Shown: piece by piece, positions 55,163 to 62,180 of the stretch | Layout: each line of letters opens with the position of its first letter | How positions within the stretch are numbered: position 1 is the stretch's first letter | From: Nostoc sp. FACHB-152 | GTDB lineage: Bacteria; Cyanobacteriota; Cyanobacteriia; Cyanobacteriales; Nostocaceae | Direction of reading: 5' to 3' | Assembly (NCBI RefSeq): GCF_014697475.1 | Contig: NZ_JACJRV010000006.1 | Location: 62,001 to 126,000, forward strand | Length of the DNA: 64,000 nucleotides | Made by a program: the position numbers and the translations under genes | Notes under the pieces: model-generated | Databases searched by the model: none | What the model saw: only the letters and a program-made list of their open reading frames with translations | Told to the model about the DNA's origin: nothing

Positions 55163-55957
55163 TCAAGACACTATAAAGCCATACTTTTTCAGTACAGCCT
55201 TAGCTTGAGGGCTAGATAAAAATTGGGCGAACTCCTTGGCAGCATTGGCATTCTTACTGCTTTTAAGCACAGCCATTGGATAAGTAATTGGGGAGTGATA
55301 TTTCTCATCAGCAACCACAACCACTTTTACCTTGTCAGAGATTTTGGCATCAGTGGCATAAACTAAACCTGCATCAGCATTGCCACTTTCCACCGCCGCC
55401 AAGACTTGGCGCACGTTGTTGGCATAAACTAGTTTTCCAGTCACTTGCTGCCAAATCTTGAGCTTTTCTAGAACTTGTTGAGCGTATTGACCTGCTGGAA
55501 CACTTCTTGGTTCACCAATAGCTATACGCTTGATTTTCGCTTCTCTCAGGTTGTAAAGGCTGGTGATGCCAGTGCTATTTTTAGGTACGACTAAAACAAG
55601 GCGGTTCTTGGCAAGAACAGAGCGAGTCCCAGGAACTAAAAGTCCTTTTTGCTCTAAAGCATCTACTTGCTTTTTACCAGCAGAAATAAAGATATCGGCT
55701 GGTGCGCCTTGCTCAATCTGCTGTTGTAATGCTCCTGAAGCACCGAAGTTATAATTTATGTTGACATTGGGTTTACTCTTTTGATGTAGAGGTTTAATTT
55801 CTTCTAATGCGTCTTTCAAACTAGCCGCAGCAGAAACAAGCAAGCTAACGTTTGACTGTGCTGTGACAGCAGAAGGTAAAATTAATGGGGAGCAAACAGC
55901 TAGCAACAAACTAGCAAGTGCGCTACCAAAAAAGGCAATAATTTGTCTTCTTTTCAT
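55163..55957 (-). CDS. modA: Molybdate ABC transporter substrate-binding protein
   Basis: A 264-residue periplasmic binding protein for molybdate/tungstate. Signal peptide 1-33 (ALASLLLAVCSPLI, cleavage near VTAQS). Family motifs: VSLLVSAAASLKDALEEI, NYNFGASGALQQQIEQGAPADIFISAG, NRLVLVVPKNS, RIAIGEPRSVPAGQYAQQVLEKL, ADAGLVYATDA and FAQFLSSPQAKAVLKKYGF. No permease/ATPase gene (modBC) lies next to it, so the rest of the transporter must be elsewhere. It is divergent from an RHH-Mop regulator gene across ~99 bp with two palindromes, which suggests molybdate-dependent control. Confidence 0.93.
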   Translation of the reverse strand: MKRRQIIAFFGSALASLLLAVCSPLILPSAVTAQSNVSLLVSAAASLKDALEEIKPLHQKSKPNVNINYNFGASGALQQQIEQGAPADIFISAGKKQVDALEQKGLLVPGTRSVLAKNRLVLVVPKNSTGITSLYNLREAKIKRIAIGEPRSVPAGQYAQQVLEKLKIWQQVTGKLVYANNVRQVLAAVESGNADAGLVYATDAKISDKVKVVVVADEKYHSPITYPMAVLKSSKNANAAKEFAQFLSSPQAKAVLKKYGFIVS

Positions 55958-55997
55958 AGAGAAAGGTTTAGCGATAGATTCTTCTGCAATTTGATGG

Positions 55998-56021
55998 CGC
56001 TTGGTAAGATTGTACCGAGCG
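55998..56021. promoter_or_regulatory. Candidate operator 1 (modA / RHH-Mop divergent promoter)
   Basis: Inverted repeat CGCTTGGTA (55998-56006) and TACCGAGCG (56013-56021): 9-bp arms with one mismatch and a 6-bp spacer, 40 bp upstream of modA. It shares the TTGGTA core with operator 2. It does not match the E. coli ModE site. Confidence 0.5.
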
Positions 56022-56033
56022 TCATTACATTAT

Positions 56034-56052
56034 TTACCAACGTAATTGGTAA
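56034..56052. promoter_or_regulatory. Candidate operator 2 overlapping the regulator start
   Basis: Perfect inverted repeat TTACCAA (56034-56040) / TTGGTAA (56046-56052) with a 5-bp spacer, ending 4 bp before the regulator ATG at 56057. Binding here would block translation initiation or transcription of the regulator itself, consistent with autoregulation. Confidence 0.5.
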
Positions 56053-56056
56053 CATT

Positions 56057-56494
56057 ATGCCAAGAAAAGAACAAGGATGGATCACATTTCAAACATCGGA
56101 AGAGGAGCGTAAAATTTTAGAAGAGTTCTGTCAGGACTCTCAGCGAACCAAAACCGAGATTCTTCGGGAACTGGTACGTGGTTTAAACAAGCAAACAACA
56201 GCACAAGTATCTATACCAACTAAAAAGGCTGACAAAGCAGTGGCTCAAGCACCTGAGTTGGAAATTCCTACGCAAAAGAAGCCTTTAAAAGTTAGTTCGC
56301 GCAATATTTTGAAGGGTGTTATTAAAAAAGTTGTGACTGGAGCAGTTAATTGTGAGGTAACACTAGAAATTGTTCATAAAGTTGAGCTAACTTCAATGAT
56401 TACTAAAACCTCGGCAGAAGAATTGGGATTAGCTGAAGGAGAAGAAGCCTATGCAGTAATTAAATCTAATGATATTGTGATTGCTAAAGAATAG
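56057..56494 (+). CDS. Ribbon-helix-helix / Mop (TOBE) domain regulator
   Basis: 145 residues from the ATG at 56057; a longer frame from a TTG at 55943 would overlap modA and the palindromes and is rejected. Residues 1-45 look like a ribbon-helix-helix DNA-binding domain (GWITFQTSEEERKILEEFCQDSQRTKTEILRELV). A Lys/Gln linker follows, then a Mop/TOBE domain (~78-144: SSRNILKGVIKKVVTGAVNCEVTLEIVHKVELTSMITKTSAEELGL, GEEAYAVIKSNDIVIA), which binds molybdate in ModE, ModC and molbindins. The fusion fits a molybdate-responsive repressor for modA, replacing ModE (winged-helix plus Mop). Function inferred from domains and location. Confidence 0.85.
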   Translation: MPRKEQGWITFQTSEEERKILEEFCQDSQRTKTEILRELVRGLNKQTTAQVSIPTKKADKAVAQAPELEIPTQKKPLKVSSRNILKGVIKKVVTGAVNCEVTLEIVHKVELTSMITKTSAEELGLAEGEEAYAVIKSNDIVIAKE

Positions 56495-56606
56495 AGATAT
56501 AGCAGGGGACAGGTGATAGGTAACAAACAGGTGACAGAATGAAAAGTCTTATAGTATCTAAATTTTATTATCTGTTGATGTTCTCAATACCTTGGCGATT
56601 GCTATA
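56495..56606. repeat. Dispersed element family R3, copy 3
   Basis: Starts AGATATAGCAGGGGACAGGT and ends TTGGCGATTGCTATA. It contains CAGGTGACAGAATGAAAAGT and ATCTGTTGATGTTCTC. It matches the elements at 31003-31113 and 44761-44854 block by block, and its ends are inverted repeats (TATAGC / GCTATA). Confidence 0.65.
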
Positions 56607-56698
56607 AGTAATTTCTTTGCTATTGAATTTTTGCTTTATAAAGTGGGATAAGCTCTCTAGCCTAGGGTGCAGGTGTGAGGATACTTATCCCATAAAGC

Positions 56699-57322
56699 TT
56701 AGGATCTTCTTCTGTTGGTTGACTCTTGTCTATCTACAGGAAAAACTTCAAAATCAAATGTTGCAATTAGACGGTCATCAACATATACCTGTATTTTATG
56801 CTTACCTGGAGGATCACCAGCTGCGATCGTCCAAAAGTTTTCAATCATGCCATCGTTAGCTACGGCTTTGCGCCTCATCACCGACTCTGTACCGTCGGCA
56901 GAGACTGTAAAGTTTTCACCATCATCTGTAGCCCAAGTTTCTGGCGGTTTTGGTAAGCGCAAAACTTCTCGCCATGTAACTTCACCTTTGTAGTCTTTAA
57001 GTTGAATCCGCCACCCATATTTACTGCCTTCTTGTAGCGGTACTCTGAATGTCGGGATGAAGTTAACTTTACCTCTAGCATCAACTCTCGCCACCCCAAA
57101 CTCAGCTTTATCGACGTTTATCGATTGTTTTGTATTGCTTGCTTGAGAAATTGACTTAGAAGATGTTACGGTATTTTCGGCGATCGCTACAGTAGCATTG
57201 ATTGGCTTAGAAGCTATCAACCCAGAGACTAGCCAAGAAGAAGTTAGTACAACTATTGCAGCCCAAATTCTCATTAGCAAAATTTTTTGGTCATTTACTG
57301 GTACATATTCCAATCTTCTCAT
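56699..57322 (-). CDS. Membrane-anchored or secreted beta-rich protein, unknown function
   Basis: 207 residues; the first ~16 precede a hydrophobic segment (ILLMRIWAAIVVLTSSWLVSGLIA) that acts as signal or anchor, and a start at the Met inside it is possible. Then a Ser/Asn-rich linker and a ~120-residue beta-rich domain (GVARVDARGKVNFIPTFRVPLQEGSKYGWRIQLKDYKG, WREVLRLPKPPETW, NFWTIAAGDPPGKHKIQVYVDDRLIATFDFEV). The last part, a conserved-looking PPGKHKIQVYVDDRLIATFDFEV, is typical of an Ig-like fold closing strand. Family not recognised. It lies about 65 bp downstream of the YdcF-like gene on the same strand. Confidence 0.68.
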   Translation of the reverse strand: MRRLEYVPVNDQKILLMRIWAAIVVLTSSWLVSGLIASKPINATVAIAENTVTSSKSISQASNTKQSINVDKAEFGVARVDARGKVNFIPTFRVPLQEGSKYGWRIQLKDYKGEVTWREVLRLPKPPETWATDDGENFTVSADGTESVMRRKAVANDGMIENFWTIAAGDPPGKHKIQVYVDDRLIATFDFEVFPVDRQESTNRRRS

Positions 57323-57388
57323 CTATTCTCCGGGTTTAGATAAGATGAAGACCTATGTTTAAATTATCAAGATAAAGTATGTTTGTAG

Positions 57389-57994
57389 TTAAATTTTGAA
57401 CACAAGAAAGACAAAATAAAAGTAAGTTTCTCGCAGCAAAAACTCTATCTGACTACGAAAAGTGCGATATCTTGTTGTCGGTGTCGGTGATGGATATGCA
57501 TCCATTCCTAAATGTTTTGCCATCAATACGGAACGTTTCATATGTAAGGGATCGCTGACAATCAGAAACTTGGTTAAATTATGCCCAGATATTACTTCTA
57601 AAGCATTTTTCAAGTTCTGGTATGTTGTGCGCGATCGCGTTTCAGTTAAAATCTCAGCTGCTTTTACTCCGTTTGCTACAGCATAGTTTTTACCAACTAT
57701 CGCCTCAGCAAGTTCATCACTTTCACCAACCCCACCAGTAAAAATTATTTTAGATACATTTGCGTTTTTATACAGATTAATTCCATGATTAATTCGTTCT
57801 CGAAACACAGGTGATGGTTCATTTCCCCATACTGCTGCTCCCAAAACAATTGCCGCATCTGCTTTAATATTACTACTATTATTTCCGTACCAATAAATAT
57901 TTAAGGCAGTAGTGACAAACACTACAATTAATGTAGAAATTGCAGTGATAAATATCATCATTAGCCATTTTCGGTAAATCTTTTTAGCAGGCAT
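57389..57994 (-). CDS. YdcF/SanA-like DUF218 membrane protein
   Basis: A 201-residue protein with an N-terminal membrane helix (~10-31, LMMIFITAISTLIVVFVTTAL) and a periplasmic DUF218 domain: AAIVLGAAVWGNEPSPVFRERINHGINLYKN, IIFTGGVGESDELAEA, ETRSRTTYQNLKNA and FLIVSDPLHMKRSVLMAKHLGMDA. DUF218 proteins (YdcF, SanA, ElyC) affect envelope integrity and lipid-carrier metabolism; the reaction is not established. Upstream neighbour of the secreted protein at 56699 and possibly co-transcribed with it. Confidence 0.88.
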   Translation of the reverse strand: MPAKKIYRKWLMMIFITAISTLIVVFVTTALNIYWYGNNSSNIKADAAIVLGAAVWGNEPSPVFRERINHGINLYKNANVSKIIFTGGVGESDELAEAIVGKNYAVANGVKAAEILTETRSRTTYQNLKNALEVISGHNLTKFLIVSDPLHMKRSVLMAKHLGMDAYPSPTPTTRYRTFRSQIEFLLRETYFYFVFLVFKI

Positions 57995-58198
57995 AAGCTA
58001 ATAATCACTTAATTTGCTTGTTGAGACCGCAAGGGAGCAGGGGAGAGGGATTACAGTTTTTACCCAAAATTTCAATTGTGCAACTTGTAAGCACAAAAGC
58101 TTAAAAGATAACTATAAAACTCATTCTTGATGTTTACGAAACTAAGTACACCTATACCTTCCCTATTTCCTATTGCCTATTGCCTTAAATCTATATAA

Positions 58199-59227
58199 CT
58201 ACCCTTCTACCAGATTCCAAAAATAGCCATCCGGTGCAGTGAAAGAGAAACTTTGTTCCCGAAACTCATTTTCGATAATATTGGTAAAATTTAGCACTGA
58301 ACTGCTCTTGATGCGATCGCAATATTCTCGAATTCCCCGCACGCGGTAAGTATAGAGTGACATTCCTAAACTTCCTGGTTGTGCTGCTTCAAACCGCGAT
58401 TCTAAATTCATCGCCTCTGGAAAGCGAATCACATAAAGTCTGCCACTCCGCGCCGCCATCAAGTCTGTCTGGGAAGAACGAGGATCATCAAAAGTAGTGA
58501 CAATAAATTTTTCCCCAGGCTTCAGGTCAAACAAATCTCGACCTGCTGGCGAAGACTCATAGCTAGTTTCCACATCATCCCGCACCCGCAACAAACCCAA
58601 AACATCCTCATAAAATTTCAGGCTGGTTTTACTGTCATCTTGAACAATAATTCCTATGTGGGTAAACTGGCTAGTTTTAAAAGCCGATGCTTCGTTGATT
58701 TGCCCGTAATGTGGTATGGTATAGCCAAATCTTTGAAATAAAACTTGACGCGTCAAGGGTTGCAATAGCAACATTTCTCGCACCCCCGCCGCCGTGTCAA
58801 TAAAAGGACGGCTTTTGCGTTCTTTATTGTAAATAACTTCCCAATAAGGATAGCTATATCTCACAGCAAAACCAGCCGCTTTCGCTTCTTCCGCATGATT
58901 CAGGAGAGTTAAAATATCTGATGTTAAGGTAGTCGCCCAACGGTTTCCCTTAATTTTCATTGATGCCAACCCCAACCCTTGATTAGTGGGATTTTGCCAA
59001 ACCATCAACCGAATCAAACCATGATCGGCATTTTGGTGGTAAAGGCGAATTGATCGCAACCCAGAATTCACACCATATAATTGATAGGCTGTAGCCGCAG
59101 GTAATTGGCCTACTTGTCCAATGCGATAGCCAAATTGTTCCCAATATTGAATAGCAAAAATTGGGTCTGGAACACCAATACATACTTCATAGATGCCTGC
59201 AATTGTAGTTTCTTGTCCCAGAGTCAT
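58199..59227 (-). CDS. VOC (glyoxalase/dioxygenase superfamily) protein, two modules
   Basis: 342 residues. Two vicinal-oxygen-chelate modules: the first (about 8-150) starts GIYEVCIGVPDPIFAIQYWEQFGYRIG, the second (about 190-340) starts FTHIGIIVQDDSKTSLKFYEDVLGLLRVRDDVE and ends FTAPDGYFWNLVEG. The His of FTHIGI and the Glu of FWNLVEG are in the usual metal-ligand positions of the second module; the first module has Glu in the His position (YEVCIG). A small-molecule lyase, isomerase or dioxygenase is possible; the substrate is unknown. Single gene. Confidence 0.85.
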   Translation of the reverse strand: MTLGQETTIAGIYEVCIGVPDPIFAIQYWEQFGYRIGQVGQLPAATAYQLYGVNSGLRSIRLYHQNADHGLIRLMVWQNPTNQGLGLASMKIKGNRWATTLTSDILTLLNHAEEAKAAGFAVRYSYPYWEVIYNKERKSRPFIDTAAGVREMLLLQPLTRQVLFQRFGYTIPHYGQINEASAFKTSQFTHIGIIVQDDSKTSLKFYEDVLGLLRVRDDVETSYESSPAGRDLFDLKPGEKFIVTTFDDPRSSQTDLMAARSGRLYVIRFPEAMNLESRFEAAQPGSLGMSLYTYRVRGIREYCDRIKSSSVLNFTNIIENEFREQSFSFTAPDGYFWNLVEG

Positions 59228-59330
59228 ACTAAATTGTGATTTTGAGATATTTTACCAACCAAACAATAATAATTCGTAATTGGTAAGTCGTAATTAATAT
59301 AGCAGTCATAAATCATTTGTGAATAACAAA

Positions 59331-59359
59331 ATACCCGACTTCTTAAAGAAGCCAGGTAT
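59331..59359 (-). terminator. Hairpin terminator after the large surface-protein gene
   Basis: ATACCCGACTTCTT (59331-59344) pairs with AGAAGCCAGGTAT (to 59359) with two mismatches and a short loop; on the minus strand it is followed by TTTTGTT. It lies about 35 bp downstream of the stop codon at 59396. Confidence 0.55.
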
Positions 59360-59395
59360 CGTAAAATGAATAGCGATCGCTTCCAACGTACAAAA

Positions 59396-61426
59396 CTAAG
59401 CTTGACTCAAATCAACCTTGACAATCATGTCATTGTAATCTTTATCACCAAGCCCAGTTAAATCCTCAAAACCAAAAACATTATTACCTAACAAGCGAAT
59501 ATGGTCATTTTTGTCTGAATTAGCACCCAATAAAGGGAAATAAACCGTCGGATCATTATTGGGATTATTATCTAACACAGCTTCAGGTCTACCATTGACA
59601 ATAATAAATGGCACAAAAATCTCACCGCCAGCAAACGAACCAGTATAGGTGGCACTACCTTGATTATTCACAGTTAAACTTATCCCTGCAACACTTTGAT
59701 TCACAGCCGCTTGAAGATAACCAGCTTGTCCAACTAAGACATCAGCCACACCATCATTATTAGTATCAATACCACCATTGGCATCAGTTACGCGATAAAA
59801 ACCCACAAAACTGTCATAGCTGGCTTCTCGATTCACGGTAAATTTTGCAGTCACAGCACCATTAAAATCTCGTAAATCAATCACCTCACCTTGGGAATTG
59901 TTTTGTAGTGTTGTACCCAGGGGTAAAGCATCATCTGTAGCTTGAACATTTACTACCAAGTCATTAAATTCAGTCACATTGTTATTAGAACCATCACACC
60001 AACCTAGAGAAAAGATATTATTTCCCAAATCTGTAATCTTTTGGCTAGAGGCATCAGAGAAAATGATATCTGCGGAACTAGTAGCACCAGCTTTAACAGC
60101 ATCAAAAGTATTATTCCTGATTAAAGCAAACCTGAATTTATCATTGGTAGTGAATTCTAGAGTACGAGTCTGATTGTGACTATCAAACCCATTAGAAATC
60201 TTGGCAATAGCAGAGAAAATGACTGAACTTCTGGCTATAGCTGCCTCAACATAACCAGCCGTACCTGAAGCAATACCGTTGATTGTGCCATTGTTATCAT
60301 CAACAGTAAAGACTGCCAATTCATTGACTAATTCAGAGTTGTGTCCTTTCAGGGAAACTTGCAATTTAGTAGTTGTCTGGGAACTACGGATTTGGAATAT
60401 ATCATTAGCACTATTGATTAACTGTGTAACTACTGTGTTGACTGGCGGAATCAACACATCATTCATAGAAGCGTTTCCCTGATCTTTGACAGTGACTTTA
60501 GAAAGAGGAATGTTGACATCAAAAGCTTGAGTAGTCGTCAAATTACCATCGCTGACGGTAAAGGTGAAATCATCTGAGTCATCTGTAATCAGTCCATTAA
60601 TGGCAGTCGCATTTGGGGTATAGGTGTATTCTCCAGTTTGGGTGTTGAGTGTGAGAGTGCCATATTTACCCTCTTTGGTAACGGTGTTATTAGCGACATT
60701 GATACTGCCATCTGTGATGCCAAAAACAGGTTTTGTGTCGATGTTAGAGTCGGCATCACCTAGGGTGCCTGTAATGTTGGTGGTGGTGTCTGTCAGGTTC
60801 GCCGAAATGACTGGTTGTACATTTGTTGTGTCATTAGTCGCCGGAATGTTGACCTCAAAAGCTTGGGGAGAAATCGAACTACCATCGCTGACGGTGAAGG
60901 TGAAATCATCTAAAGCGTCTGTAGTCAGTCCATTGATGGCAGTCGCATTTGGGGTATAGGTGTATTCTCCAGTTTGGGTGTTGAGTGTGAGAGTGCCATA
61001 TTTACCCTCTTTGGTAACAGTGTTATTCGTGACATCGACACTGCCATCTGTAATGCCATAGACAAGGTTTGTGCCGATGTCTGGGTCTGTACCAACTAAG
61101 GTGCCTGTAATGTTGGCGGTAGTGTCGGTCAGGTTAGCAGGCGTGAGTGGTTGTAAGATTGGTGTGTCGTTGACCCCCGGAATGTTAACCTCAAAAGTTT
61201 GGGTCGTCGTCAAATTACCATCGCTGACGCTGAAGGTGAAGTCATCTAAAGCATCGCTAGTCAGGGCATTGATGGCAGTTACATTGGGAGTGTAAATGTA
61301 TTCTCCAGTTTGGGTGTTGAGTATGAGAGTGCCATATTTCCCTTCTTTGGTAACGATGTTATTAGCGATATCGACAATACCGTCACTGATGCCATAAACC
61401 GTGCCGTCTGGGTTTGCCCCAGCCAA
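59396..61426 (-). CDS. Large repeat surface protein, C-terminal segment (after frameshift)
   Basis: 676 codons in one frame, continuous with the gene upstream once a single base is restored at 61500/61501; the apparent Met at 61426 is not a real start. It holds three VCBS-type repeats of ~110 residues (NDT...LTDTTTNITGTL, VTKEGKYGTLTLNTQTGEYTYTPNAT, DDFTFTVSDG), then two DUF4114-like domains (about 365-500 and 510-676), the second ending GFEDLTGLGDKDYNDMIV. Acidic Asp/Gly/Asn-rich, almost Cys-free, Ca-binding style. Such C-termini are typical of type I secreted surface proteins. Confidence 0.85.
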   Translation of the reverse strand: MAGANPDGTVYGISDGIVDIANNIVTKEGKYGTLILNTQTGEYIYTPNVTAINALTSDALDDFTFSVSDGNLTTTQTFEVNIPGVNDTPILQPLTPANLTDTTANITGTLVGTDPDIGTNLVYGITDGSVDVTNNTVTKEGKYGTLTLNTQTGEYTYTPNATAINGLTTDALDDFTFTVSDGSSISPQAFEVNIPATNDTTNVQPVISANLTDTTTNITGTLGDADSNIDTKPVFGITDGSINVANNTVTKEGKYGTLTLNTQTGEYTYTPNATAINGLITDDSDDFTFTVSDGNLTTTQAFDVNIPLSKVTVKDQGNASMNDVLIPPVNTVVTQLINSANDIFQIRSSQTTTKLQVSLKGHNSELVNELAVFTVDDNNGTINGIASGTAGYVEAAIARSSVIFSAIAKISNGFDSHNQTRTLEFTTNDKFRFALIRNNTFDAVKAGATSSADIIFSDASSQKITDLGNNIFSLGWCDGSNNNVTEFNDLVVNVQATDDALPLGTTLQNNSQGEVIDLRDFNGAVTAKFTVNREASYDSFVGFYRVTDANGGIDTNNDGVADVLVGQAGYLQAAVNQSVAGISLTVNNQGSATYTGSFAGGEIFVPFIIVNGRPEAVLDNNPNNDPTVYFPLLGANSDKNDHIRLLGNNVFGFEDLTGLGDKDYNDMIVKVDLSQA

Positions 61427-62180
61427 GGTGCCGGTAATGTTGGTGGTGGTGTCTGTCAGGTTCGCCGAAATGACTGGTTGTACAGTTGTTGTATCATTAG
61501 CGCCGGAATATTGACATCAAAAGCTTGGGGAGAAATCGAACTACCATCGCTGACGGTGAAGGTGAAATCATCTAAAGCATCGCTAGTCAGGTCATTGATG
61601 GCAGTCGCATTGGGAGTATAGGTGTATTCTCCAGTTTGGGTGTTGAGTGTGAGAGTGCCATATTTACCCTCTTTGGTAACAGTGTTATTCGTGACATCGA
61701 CAATACCGTCGCTGATGCCATAGACAGTACCATCAGGGTTTGTCCCCGCCAAGGTGCCGGTAATGTCGGTGCTGCTGTCTGTTAGGTTTGCCGAAATGGA
61801 TGGTTCTAAGCTTGGTGTGTCTTTAGTCGTCGTAATGTTAATCGTTAAGGCCTGACTAGCACTTGAACTACCATCGCTGACGGTGAAGGTAAAATCATCT
61901 AAAGTATCGCTAGTCAGGCTATTGATAGCAGTCGCATTGGGAGTATAGGTGTATTCTCCAGTTTGGGTGTTGAGTGTGAGAGTGCCATATTTACCCTCTT
62001 TAGTAACGGTGTTATTCATGACATTGACAATACCGTCACTGATGCCATAGACAAGGGTTGTGCCGATGTCTGGGTCTGTACCAACTAAGGTGCCTATAAT
62101 GCTGGCGAAGGTGTCTTTCGCGCTGGTATTGACTAGGTTTACAGGGGTGAGTGCTTGTAAGGTTAATGTGTCGTTAACAT
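60494..62180 (-). repeat. Five tandem VCBS-type repeats of about 330 bp
   Basis: Units at about 61836-62180, 61501-61835, 61173-61500, 60837-61172 and 60494-60836 (gene order). They share long near-identical DNA, for example the block encoding KEGKYGTLTLNTQTGEYTYT, so recombination or replication slippage between units is likely. The frameshift falls exactly at a unit border. Confidence 0.8.

Noticed and set aside
55943-56056. Longer N-terminus of the RHH-Mop regulator from a TTG at 55943
   Set aside because: It would overlap the modA start and both palindromes and adds residues without family character; the ATG at 56057 opens the RHH domain directly.
55958-56056. Canonical E. coli-type ModE binding site
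   Set aside because: No TATATA-type inverted arms were found; the palindromes present have a TTGGTA core.
60624-61621. Plus-strand open frames opposite the VCBS repeats
   Set aside because: Periodic antisense translations of the same repeats, without independent coding signs.
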